Assembly: GCA_021413665.1 (NCBI GenBank)
Contig: JAIOPW010000295.1
Coordinates: forward strand, 1 to 11,458
Length of the DNA stretch: 11,458 nucleotides
Direction: 5' to 3'
DNA from: Rhodocyclales bacterium
GTDB taxonomy: Bacteria > Pseudomonadota > Gammaproteobacteria > Burkholderiales > Rhodocyclaceae
The position numbers and the translations under genes were made by a program. How positions within the stretch are numbered: the stretch's first letter is position 1; every line of letters starts with the position of its first letter. This document shows, one piece after another, positions 1-7,123 of the stretch. A model generated the notes under the pieces. That model was not told where the DNA came from, ran no database searches, and saw nothing but the letters and a program-made list of their open reading frames with translations.

Positions 1-1
1 C

Positions 2-946
2 ATGGCCATCCACGCCCAGGCCGAAACCGACCTGCGCGAACTGATGGGCATCCCGGCCAACTACAAGGTGCTGTTCCTTCAGGGGGGCGCCACGCTCCAG
101 TTCGAAATGATCCCGATGAACCTGTTCGCCGGCAAGGCCAGCGCGGACTACGTACATACTGGCGAATGGGCCAAGAAGGCGATCAAGGCGGCCAAGGCCT
201 TCGGCAAGGTGAATATCGTCGCCAGCAGCGAGGATGGCACTTTCGCCTATGCGCCGGCGCAGAAGGACTGGAAGCTCGACAAGGATGCGGCTTACGTGCA
301 TTACACCGGCAACGAAACCATCGGCGGCGTCGAGTTCCACTGGACGCCCGAAACCGGCGATGTCCCGCTGGTCTGCGACATGTCATCGAACATCCTGTCC
401 AAGCCGATCGACGTCAGCAAGTACGGCCTGATCTATGCCGGCGCGCAGAAAAACATCGGCCCGGCCGGACTGACCATCGTTATCATCCGCGACGACCTGA
501 TCGGCAAGGGTGTTCCGGCGCCGCAGACCATGCTGGACTACAAGACCCACGCCGAAAACGATTCGATGTACAACACGCCGCCCACCTACGGCATCTACAT
601 CGCCGGCCTGGTGTTCCAGTGGCTCAAGCAGCAGGGCGGCCTGGCGGCGATCGAGAAGCAGAACATCGCCAAGGCCAAGCTGCTTTATGACTGCATCGAT
701 GCGTCGAGCTTCTATGCCAATCCGGTGCGCGTCGAAGACCGTTCGCGCATGAACGTGCCCTTTACGCTCAAGGATGCGGCGCTGGATGAGGAGTTCCTCA
801 AGGGCGCCAAGGCCAGGGGTATGGCGCAACTCAAGGGACACCGCTCGGTAGGTGGCATGCGTGCCTCCATTTACAACGCCATGCCGGCGGCCGGTGTCGC
901 CGCGCTGGTGGAGTACATGAAGGAATTCGAGGCCAAAAATGGCTAA
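2..946 (+). CDS. serC: Phosphoserine aminotransferase, 5'-truncated by window edge
   Basis: PLP-dependent enzyme that converts 3-phosphohydroxypyruvate plus glutamate to 3-phosphoserine and 2-oxoglutarate, the second step of serine synthesis; it also acts on the analogous pyridoxine-pathway substrate in many proteobacteria. The visible 314 residues align along their length with E. coli SerC from about its residue 49, so about 48 N-terminal residues lie outside the window and the ATG at base 2 is probably internal. The PLP lysine is K150 of the visible part, in YAGAQKNIGPAGLT. Other family signatures are NETIGG, SMYNTPPT, RSRMNVPF and GHRSVGGMRASIYNA near the C-terminus. The stop overlaps the serA start by 8 bases, which suggests translational coupling in a serine-synthesis pair. 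Identity is very secure. Confidence 0.96.
   Translation: MAIHAQAETDLRELMGIPANYKVLFLQGGATLQFEMIPMNLFAGKASADYVHTGEWAKKAIKAAKAFGKVNIVASSEDGTFAYAPAQKDWKLDKDAAYVHYTGNETIGGVEFHWTPETGDVPLVCDMSSNILSKPIDVSKYGLIYAGAQKNIGPAGLTIVIIRDDLIGKGVPAPQTMLDYKTHAENDSMYNTPPTYGIYIAGLVFQWLKQQGGLAAIEKQNIAKAKLLYDCIDASSFYANPVRVEDRSRMNVPFTLKDAALDEEFLKGAKARGMAQLKGHRSVGGMRASIYNAMPAAGVAALVEYMKEFEAKNG
929..932 (+). promoter_or_regulatory. Ribosome binding site of serA
   Basis: GAGG six bases before the ATG at 939, inside the end of serC. It supports 939 as the serA start even though this overlaps the serC stop. Confidence 0.6.
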
Positions 947-2123
947 ACCGTTCGACATCCTGATTCTCAACCAGATATCCCAGAACGGGCTCAAGCGCCT
1001 GCCGGCCGAGCATTACAAGGTCGGCAAGGACATTGCCCGGCCGGATGCGATCATGGTGCGTTCGGCCGACATGCACAAGATGGAGATTCCCGCTTCGGTG
1101 CGGGCCATTGGTCGCGCCGGTGCCGGCACCAATAACATTCCGGTCAAGGCCATGTCGGCGCGCGGCATTCCCGTATTCAACGCGCCGGGCGCAAATGCCA
1201 ATGCGGTCAAGGAACTGGTCGTCGCCGGCATGCTGCTGTCGGCGCGCAATATCGGCGGCGCGATGAAGTTCGTCGCGGGGCTCGATGCCAGCGACCCGGA
1301 GATGGAAAAGAAGGTCGAGGACGGCAAGAAGAACTTTGCCGGCTTCGAGTTGGCCGGACATACGCTGGGAGTGATCGGCCTGGGCAAGATTGGTTGCCTG
1401 GTGGCGGATGTGGCGATCAAGCTGGGCATGAACGTGCTCGGCTACGATCCCGAAATCACGGTCGATGCGGCATGGAGCCTGCCCTCGCAGGTGAAGAAGG
1501 CCAACAGCGTGAGTGAAGTACTGAAGGCGGCCAACTTCATCTCGATGCACGTGCCACTGGTCGATGCCACGCGCAAGATGATCAATGCCGATATGCTGGC
1601 TCACGTCAAACACGGCGCGGTTTTACTGAACTTCTCCCGCGAAGGCGTGGTCGACGAAGCCGCAGTGCTCGCCGCGCTGGATGCAAAGAAGCTCGGTGCC
1701 TACGTCTGCGACTTCCCCAGCCCGCATGTCAACAATCATCCCCATGTGATCGCCCTGCCGCATCTGGGCGCCTCCACCGGAGAAGCGGAAGAGAATTGCG
1801 CGGTGATGGTCGCCGACCAGTTGCGCGACTATATGGAACACGGCAATGTGCAGAACGCCGTGAATTTTCCGAACGTCTCGATGCCGCGCGAATCGAGTTT
1901 CCGCATCGCGGTGGCCAATTCGAATGTGCCCAACATGCTGGGCCAGATTTCCACCGCCATGGCCAATGCGGGACTGAACATCCACAACATGGTCAACAAG
2001 TCGCGCGGCGAAATGGCCTACACCCTGGTCGATGTCGATATCCAGGTTCAACAGACCGTGATCGACGCCATCGCCAAGATCGAAGGCGTCCTGGCTGTGC
2101 GGTATTTGCCACTGGAGAGCTAG
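939..2123 (+). CDS. serA: D-3-phosphoglycerate dehydrogenase, short ACT-domain type
   Basis: NAD-dependent enzyme that oxidises 3-phosphoglycerate to 3-phosphohydroxypyruvate, the entry step of serine synthesis and the supplier of SerC. At 394 aa it is the compact form: a split substrate-binding domain (about 1-95 and 285-315), a Rossmann nucleotide domain with GLGKIG at 147-152, and a C-terminal ACT domain (about 322-392), which in this family usually mediates serine feedback. Visible active-site residues are R234 in NFSREGVVDE and H275 in LPHLGAST. The glutamate that completes the usual Arg-Glu-His set is not evident: the expected stretch reads DFPSPHVNNHPHV. The start is fixed by an ATG with GAGG six bases upstream. 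The next gene starts two bases after its stop. Dehydrogenase identity is secure and the pairing with serC supports SerA specifically. Confidence 0.93.
   Translation: MAKPFDILILNQISQNGLKRLPAEHYKVGKDIARPDAIMVRSADMHKMEIPASVRAIGRAGAGTNNIPVKAMSARGIPVFNAPGANANAVKELVVAGMLLSARNIGGAMKFVAGLDASDPEMEKKVEDGKKNFAGFELAGHTLGVIGLGKIGCLVADVAIKLGMNVLGYDPEITVDAAWSLPSQVKKANSVSEVLKAANFISMHVPLVDATRKMINADMLAHVKHGAVLLNFSREGVVDEAAVLAALDAKKLGAYVCDFPSPHVNNHPHVIALPHLGASTGEAEENCAVMVADQLRDYMEHGNVQNAVNFPNVSMPRESSFRIAVANSNVPNMLGQISTAMANAGLNIHNMVNKSRGEMAYTLVDVDIQVQQTVIDAIAKIEGVLAVRYLPLES
2114..2117 (+). promoter_or_regulatory. Ribosome binding site that selects the pheA GTG start
   Basis: GGAG eight bases before GTG 2126, within the last codons of serA. 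It favours this GTG over upstream in-frame starts that would run inside serA. Confidence 0.6.
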
Positions 2124-2125
2124 GG

Positions 2126-3208
2126 GTGGCCGTCGATTCGGACGAACTGGGCAAGCTGCGCGACGACATCGACGCGATTGACGGCGAATTGCTGCGGCTG
2201 ATCAACGAAAGAGCCAAACTCGCGCGGCGCATCGGCGAAATCAAGCAGGGCAATATTTATCGGCCGGAGCGCGAGGCGCAGGTGCTGCGCCGGGTGGCCG
2301 AGCGCAATCCCGGCCCGCTTTCCGCTGCCGCCGCCCAGCGCATCGTGCGTGAAGTCATGTCGGCCTGTCTGGCGCTGGAGCAGCCGCTGACCATCGCCTA
2401 TCTTGGGCCGGCGGGCACCTATTCCGAGTCGGCCGCCCGCAAGCATTTCGGCGGCGCGCCGACCTTGCTGCCCTGTCCGGGGATAGACGACGTGTTCCGC
2501 GTCATCGAATCGGGCAATGCCCACTACGGCGTGGTGCCGATCGAAAATTCCACCGAAGGCGCCATCGGTCGCTCGCTCGACCTGCTGCTTTCCTCGCCGC
2601 TGCAAATTTGCGGCGAAATAAGCTTGCCGATTCATCACAACCTGATGGCCCGGTGCGCGGCGCTGACCGACGTGACACGGATCTATTCCCACGCTCAATC
2701 CCTGGCACAATGCCACGAATGGCTCAACCGCAATCTGCCCCTGGTGCCTCGCGTTCCTGTCGCCAGCAACGCCGAGGCGGCGCGCCTGGCGGCCGGCGAG
2801 GCGGGGGCGGCGGCGGTGGCGGGTGATGCGGCGGCGGAACTCTATGCCTTGCCCATCCTGGCCGCCAACATCGAGGACGATCCGAACAACACGACACGTT
2901 TCGTGATTGTCGCCGAGCATGATGCCGGGATATCGGGTGCGGATCGCACATCGCTGGTCTGTTCGGCGCAGAACCGGCCGGGTGCGGTCTATCAACTGCT
3001 GGCGCCCTTCGCCGACAACGGCGTTTCCATGACCCGCCTCGAATCCCGGCCGGCACGCGGCTTCGGCGGCAGTCGCTGGGAATACGTGTTCTACATCGAC
3101 ATCGAAGGCCACCGCAGCGAACCGGCGGTTGCCCGCGCGCTGGAGGAACTTCGTCATCGCGCCGGCTTCGTCAAAGAGCTGGGCTCCTATCCAAAAGCCG
3201 TTTACTGA
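2126..3208 (+). CDS. pheA: Bifunctional chorismate mutase/prephenate dehydratase (P-protein)
   Basis: Converts chorismate to prephenate and then to phenylpyruvate for phenylalanine synthesis in the cytosol. The GTG start gives 360 aa, normal for P-proteins. Residues 5-90 form an all-helical AroQ chorismate mutase domain with R12, K40 and R49-E50 at typical ligand positions. Residues 88-265 form the prephenate dehydratase domain, opening AYLGPAGTYSE, with PIENSTEG (138-145) and the catalytic TRF at 257-259. Residues 275-355 are an ACT domain with ESRP at 306-309, the phenylalanine-binding signature, so feedback inhibition by phenylalanine is expected. A longer reading frame extends back to 1796 but lies wholly inside serA in another frame. 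An Ala/Gly-rich stretch (about 218-238) comes from a GCG-rich DNA patch. The gene starts two bases after serA, and its stop lies within the region of the hisC ribosome binding site. Confidence 0.95.
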   Translation: MAVDSDELGKLRDDIDAIDGELLRLINERAKLARRIGEIKQGNIYRPEREAQVLRRVAERNPGPLSAAAAQRIVREVMSACLALEQPLTIAYLGPAGTYSESAARKHFGGAPTLLPCPGIDDVFRVIESGNAHYGVVPIENSTEGAIGRSLDLLLSSPLQICGEISLPIHHNLMARCAALTDVTRIYSHAQSLAQCHEWLNRNLPLVPRVPVASNAEAARLAAGEAGAAAVAGDAAAELYALPILAANIEDDPNNTTRFVIVAEHDAGISGADRTSLVCSAQNRPGAVYQLLAPFADNGVSMTRLESRPARGFGGSRWEYVFYIDIEGHRSEPAVARALEELRHRAGFVKELGSYPKAVY

Positions 3209-3210
3209 GG
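3207..3210 (+). promoter_or_regulatory. Ribosome binding site of hisC
   Basis: GAGG overlapping the pheA stop codon, eight bases before ATG 3219. It decides the hisC start against the in-frame ATG at 3129 inside pheA. Confidence 0.65.
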
Positions 3211-3218
3211 GTTCGACC

Positions 3219-4307
3219 ATGAGCATCGCTCTTCAGGCGCCGTCCTATATTCGATCTATCTCGCCCTACATCCCGGGCAAGCCGATCACCGAGCTGGCCC
3301 GCCAGATGGGTATCCCGGTGGAAAAAATCGTCAAGCTCGCCTCCAACGAGAACCCGCTGGGCATGAGCCCGAAGGCGCGCCAGGCGGTCGAGGCGGCGCT
3401 GGCTGGCGTCGAGCGCTATCCGGACCAGTTCGAGCTGATCGCCGCGCTGGCGGAACGCCACGGTGTCGCTGCCGGGCAGATTACCCTCGGCAATGGTTCG
3501 AATGACGTGCTCGATCTGGCGGCCCGCGTTTTCCTCGCGCCGGGACGGTCCGCGGTGTTTTCAAGGCATGCGTTCGCCGTCTATCCGCTGGCAACGATGT
3601 CCGCGGGCGCCGAATGCATCGCTGCACCGGCGAAGAACTACGGCCATGATCCAGCCGCGATGCTCGCGGCCATTCGTCCCGACACGCATCTGGTCTGGAT
3701 CGCCAATCCCAACAATCCAACCGGCAACTTCCTGTCCCAGGCGGAGGTGCGCGCCTTCATCAAGAAGATTCCGCCGCATATTGCCGTGGTGCTCGACGAG
3801 GCCTACACCGAGTACCTCGCGCCGGCCGACCGAGCCGACACCGTGGCCTGGATCAGGGACTTCCCGAACCTGCTGGTGATCCGCACCTTCTCAAAGATCT
3901 ATGGACTGGCCGGTTTGCGCGTCGGCTACGGCGTGGCAACTGCCGAAGCGACCGACCTCCTGAACCGCGTACGCCAGCCCTTCAACGTTAACAATCTGGC
4001 TCTGGCAGGCGCAATCGCCGCACTCGATGACCACGCCTTTCTCGCCGCAAGCTACGAATCGAACCGACGTGGCATGGAGCAGATCATCGCCGGGCTGAAG
4101 CGATTCGGCCTTTCACATATTCCCTCGCACGGCAATTTCGTCACCTTCGAAGTGGCGGATGCGGCCACGGTCAACGGCAAGCTGCTCAAGCAGGGCGTCA
4201 TCGTGCGTCCGATTGGCGGCTATGGCCTGCCCAACCATTTGCGGGTGACCATCGGCCTCGAAGCCGAAAACCGGATTTTCCTCGACGCACTGGAAAAATC
4301 GCTCTGA
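3219..4307 (+). CDS. hisC: Histidinol-phosphate/aromatic aminotransferase, HisC family
   Basis: Class I/II PLP aminotransferase of 362 aa. HisC enzymes convert imidazole-acetol phosphate to histidinol phosphate, and many also transaminate phenylpyruvate, 4-hydroxyphenylpyruvate or prephenate. Visible motifs are KLASNENPLG (39-48), NPNNPTGN (163-170), VLDEAY (191-196) and the PLP lysine K226 in TFSKIYGLAGLRVGYG. The C-terminal segment VIVRPIGGYGLPNHLRVTIG holds the conserved substrate-carboxylate arginine. No other histidine gene is present; the gene sits between pheA and tyrA, so its main task here is plausibly the last step of phenylalanine/tyrosine synthesis, as inferred for other aromatic-operon hisC copies. 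Sequence alone does not separate the two roles. Its TGA overlaps the tyrA ATG by one base (TGATG), indicating translational coupling. Confidence 0.9.
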   Translation: MSIALQAPSYIRSISPYIPGKPITELARQMGIPVEKIVKLASNENPLGMSPKARQAVEAALAGVERYPDQFELIAALAERHGVAAGQITLGNGSNDVLDLAARVFLAPGRSAVFSRHAFAVYPLATMSAGAECIAAPAKNYGHDPAAMLAAIRPDTHLVWIANPNNPTGNFLSQAEVRAFIKKIPPHIAVVLDEAYTEYLAPADRADTVAWIRDFPNLLVIRTFSKIYGLAGLRVGYGVATAEATDLLNRVRQPFNVNNLALAGAIAALDDHAFLAASYESNRRGMEQIIAGLKRFGLSHIPSHGNFVTFEVADAATVNGKLLKQGVIVRPIGGYGLPNHLRVTIGLEAENRIFLDALEKSL

Positions 4308-5131
4308 TGGCGCAGAGCAGAGTTGTCATTTGCGGCGTCGGCCTGATCGGCGGCTCGTTTGCTCTCGCCCTCAAGAAGTCGGCGCTGGCACTACGGCGGG
4401 ACTTGCAGGTGGTGGGTATGGGGCGCACGCGCGCGCCGCTGGAGCAGGCGCTGCAGCTTGGCGTGATCGATGCCATTGCAACCGACTGGGCGTCTGCGCT
4501 CGACGGTGCCGACCTGGTGCTGCTTGGCATGCCGGTCGGGCAGATGCCGGCGGTGATGGATGCGCTGGCGCCCCATCTGCGGCCGCACACGATCGTTACC
4601 GATGGCGGCAGTACCAAATCCGATGTGGTCGCGGCGGCACGGGCGGCACTCGGCGTTCGTGCCGGGTCATCCGATTGCCGGTGCCGAGAAAAGCGGCGTG
4701 GCGGCGGCTCAGCCAGATCTCTATGTCGACAAGCGCGTCGTGCTGACACCGTTGCCCGAAAACTCGGCCGGAGACGTCAAGGCGGTGTGCACGGTCTGGG
4801 AACTTTGCGGCGCGAAGGTCTCCCAACTCGCGCCGGAGGAGCATGACCACGTTTTTGCTGCCGTCAGCCACCTGCCGCACCTGCTGGCTTTTGCCCTGGT
4901 GCATGACTTTGCGCAGCGCCCGAATTCGGATCAGTTGTTCGGCTTCGCCGCCGGTGGTTTCCGCGATTTCACACGCATCGCCAGCAGCCATCCGGAAATG
5001 TGGCGCGACATCTGCGTCGCCAATCGGCATGCCTTGCTGCGGGAACTCGATGCCTACATGGTCGAACTGATGCGCACTCGCGTTTTGCTCGCTGGTGGCG
5101 ATGCAGCCGGGCTGACGGCCATGTTCAGCAG
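4307..5131 (+). pseudogene. tyrA: Prephenate dehydrogenase, frameshifted and lacking its 3' end
   Basis: TyrA oxidatively decarboxylates prephenate (or dehydrogenates arogenate) using NAD(P), on the way to tyrosine. The 5' part (4307-4654, 116 codons) encodes the Rossmann domain with GVGLIGG at residues 10-16 and ends at TDGGSTKSDVVAAARAALG. Homology then continues one base later in another frame from 4656: FVPGHPIAGAEKSG, then SHLPHLLAFAL and GFRDFTRIASSHPEMW, all hallmark TyrA motifs. Read straight through, the first frame stops at 4846 (179 aa, aberrant tail). Related proteins usually have a few residues between ALG and FVPGHPIAG, so a deletion of about 14 bases (or 2, 5, 8 or 11) fits as well as a one-base insertion. 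The second frame reaches AMFS at about 5129, where AroA sequence begins in a third reading state, so the last 10-20 codons and the stop of tyrA are missing. This is either a true pseudogene or a sequence error. Confidence 0.85.
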
Positions 5132-6349
5132 GGAAGCACGGAAATCCGCGACCTGCTGGATTCCGACGATACGCGCGTCATGCTGGCGGCGCTGGGGAAA
5201 GTCGGCGTTGGGTTGCTCTGCATCCCTGGAAATCCGCTTCGCGGGCAGGGAACGGCGCTTGGCGGCAATTCCTGGCGCGTGGAAGGTTGTGGCGGCGTTT
5301 TCCCGGTCAAGGATGCCGACCTCTTCATGGGCAATGCCGGTACGGCGATCCGGCCACTCACGGCGGCGCTGGCGCTGTCCGGCGGCCACTATCGACTCTC
5401 CGGCGTGCCGCGCATGCACGAGCGGCCGATCGGCGACCTGGTCGACGGCCTGCTGCAGATCGGCGCCGATGTGAGTTATACCGGCAATGCAGGTTTTCCG
5501 CCGCTGGCCATCCATCCGGCGCAGGTAAAGCTTGTGGCTCCGATCCGCCTGCGCGGCGACGTGTCCTCGCAGTTCCTCACGGCACTGCTGATGGCCTTGC
5601 CGCTGACCGGCAGCGCGGCGGTGATCGAGATGACCACCGAACTCATCTCCCGGCCTTACATCGAGATCACGTTGAACCTGATGGCGCGCTTCGGCGTCAC
5701 GGTCGCGCGCGAAGGCTGGCAACGCTTCACAATAGCCGCGGGCCAGCGCTATCGCAGTCCCGGCGTGCTGCATGTTGAAGGCGATGCCTCGGCCGCCTCC
5801 TATTTCCTCGCTGCCGGCGCGATCGGCGGCGGCCCGGTGCGGGTCGAAGGCGTCGGCCGCAACAGCATCCAGGGTGATGTGCGTTTCGCCGAAGCGCTCG
5901 CCGCGATGGGCGCACGCATCGAATGGGGCGAGCAGCATATCGAGGCACGGGCGCCGGTGTCGGGCAAGCTGAAGGCCTTCGATCTCGACCTCAACCACAT
6001 TCCAGATGCGGCGATGACGCTCGCCGTGGCGGCGTTGTTCGCCGACGGCCGCTGCGTCCTGCGCAACATCGCATCGTGGCGGGTCAAGGAAACCGACCGC
6101 ATTGCGGCGATGGCGACCGAATTGAGGAAGCTCGGCGCAACTGTGGAGGAGGGCGCCGATTTCATCGCGGTCTCGCCGGCCCCCGTCATTCGATCGGGGG
6201 TATCGATCGACACTTATGAAGATCACCGCATGGCGATGTGTTTTTCGTTGGCGGCGTTGGGCGGCGTGCCGGTCACCATCAACGATCCGCAATGCGTGAA
6301 CAAGACCTTCCCTGAATACTTCGACGCGTTGGCGGAAATAGCGGCCCCG
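5132..6349 (+). pseudogene. aroA: EPSP synthase domain, N-terminally truncated, fused to cytidylate kinase
   Basis: 5-Enolpyruvylshikimate-3-phosphate synthase joins shikimate-3-phosphate and phosphoenolpyruvate, the sixth shikimate-pathway step. Homology begins abruptly at GSTEIRDLLDSDDTRVML, equivalent to about residue 37 of E. coli AroA; the preceding 36 or so residues, including GSKSxSNR with the essential lysine and arginine that bind both substrates, are absent. In-frame sequence upstream (ATG at 5000) is an off-frame reading of tyrA, not AroA. The rest is well preserved: GNAGTAIRPLTAAL, MHERPIGDLVD, SSQFLTALLMALPL, GDASAASYFLAAGAIGGG, NHIPDAAMTLA (catalytic Asp), WRVKETDR (Glu), EDHRMAM and NKTFPEYF (Lys). 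The segment at 5210-5275 is about ten residues longer than in E. coli. The frame runs without a stop into Cmk. As written the enzyme should be inactive and has no proper start codon. Confidence 0.85.
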
Positions 6350-6997
6350 GTGATTGCCATCGACGGGCCCTCGGCCTCGGGCAAGGGCACCGTGGCCGAA
6401 CGGGTCGCGGCGGCCTTGGGTTACCACTACCTCGACAGCGGGTCGCTCTATCGGCTGACGGCCTTGGCGGCGCTTCGGGCGGGCGTCGCGCTGGATGATG
6501 AGGCCGGGGTGGCTGAACTGGCAGCCGATTTGCCCGCTACCTTCACGGGCGGACGCATCCTCTTGTCGGATGACGATGTAACGGACGCCATCCGCAGCGA
6601 GGAAATCTCGCTGGGAGCGTCGAAAGTGGCCGCGCTCCCGGCGGTTCGAGCCGCTTTGCTGGCCCGTCAACGCGCCTATCGGCGCTTTCCGGGATTGGTT
6701 GCCGACGGGCGCGACATGGCCTCCATTGTCTTTCCTTCCGCCCTGGCCAAGGTATTTCTCACCGCTTCGGCGGCGGCACGTGCAGAAAGACGCCATAAAC
6801 AGTTGATCGCAAAGGGGATGCCTGCTAACATGCACGCCCTTTTGCAGGATTTGCAGGAGCGGGATACACGCGACGCAGAGCGCAGCGTGGCGCCCCTCAG
6901 GCAATGCGATGATGCCGATCGGGTGGATACCACCGAATTGAACATCGACGCCGCAGTGGCTGCCGTGATGACGATAGTCAAACGACAGGGACTGTGA
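6350..6997 (+). CDS. cmk: Cytidylate kinase, C-terminal domain of an AroA-Cmk fusion
   Basis: Transfers phosphate from ATP to CMP or dCMP, an essential nucleotide-salvage and precursor step in most bacteria. The P-loop IDGPSASGKGT opens the domain, followed by YLDSGSLYRLTALAALRAGV, LPAVRAALLARQRAYRRFPG, the DGRDM motif and a basic ERRHKQLIAKGM segment; ERDTRDAERSVAPL is the usual C-terminal signature. The domain is about 215 aa against 227 in E. coli and looks complete. There is no stop or dedicated ATG between AroA and Cmk (ALAEI-AAPVIAIDGP), so translation should come as one AroA-Cmk polypeptide; such fusions are a recognised betaproteobacterial arrangement (family model PRK11860, recalled from memory). 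GTG 6350 is the only nearby in-frame start candidate and has just a weak GGCGGA upstream, so start placement is uncertain. Because the upstream AroA part lacks its start, how Cmk is made from this sequence is unclear. Confidence 0.88.
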   Translation: MIAIDGPSASGKGTVAERVAAALGYHYLDSGSLYRLTALAALRAGVALDDEAGVAELAADLPATFTGGRILLSDDDVTDAIRSEEISLGASKVAALPAVRAALLARQRAYRRFPGLVADGRDMASIVFPSALAKVFLTASAAARAERRHKQLIAKGMPANMHALLQDLQERDTRDAERSVAPLRQCDDADRVDTTELNIDAAVAAVMTIVKRQGL

Positions 6998-7123
6998 ATC
7001 AGGCGTCAGGCAAGCGTTTCAGGATTGCTGCAACACAAGTGTCATGGCGGCCGCCCGGCGGTCATGGTGAAATTCAACCAACCCGTCACCCCGGTGACAA
7101 ACATCCGTAAGGTCCCCAACTCA
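6998..7123 (+). promoter_or_regulatory. rpsA 5' leader with short repeats and a hairpin
   Basis: This 126-base non-coding gap between cmk and rpsA is the longest break in the first eight genes, so an rpsA promoter and leader are expected here. Visible structure: GTCATGG occurs at 7041-7047 and again at 7061-7067, flanking a GC-rich GGCGGCCGCC palindrome, and GTCAC-CCCG-GTGAC forms a hairpin at 7085-7098, 25 bases before the start codon. S1 represses its own translation in enteric bacteria through leader structure; a similar role here is inference. I found no convincing -35/-10 pair. Confidence 0.35.

Noticed and set aside
1796..2125. Upstream extension of the pheA frame into serA
   Set aside because: The extra residues are an off-frame reading of serA, and GTG 2126 with a good Shine-Dalgarno gives a normal-length P-protein.
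2790..2840. GCG/GGC-rich patch in pheA as a possible microsatellite
   Set aside because: The repeat is irregular and simply codes for an Ala/Gly-rich stretch in a region that keeps frame and homology.
5000..5131. A novel N-terminal domain fused to AroA, starting at ATG 5000
   Set aside because: These codons are the tyrA sequence read in the wrong frame (Arg/Cys/Trp-rich); the other frame gives clear TyrA motifs, so this is not a new domain.
5054..6904. A 616-codon open frame on the minus strand opposite aroA-cmk
   Set aside because: It lies antisense to clearly homologous AroA and Cmk, has an Arg/His/Gly-rich composition typical of GC-rich shadow frames, and shows no recognisable motif.
7025..7123. 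N-terminal extension of ribosomal protein S1 from the ATG at 7025
   Set aside because: The 33 added residues do not match S1 and lack a ribosome binding site, whereas ATG 7124 matches the family N-terminus.
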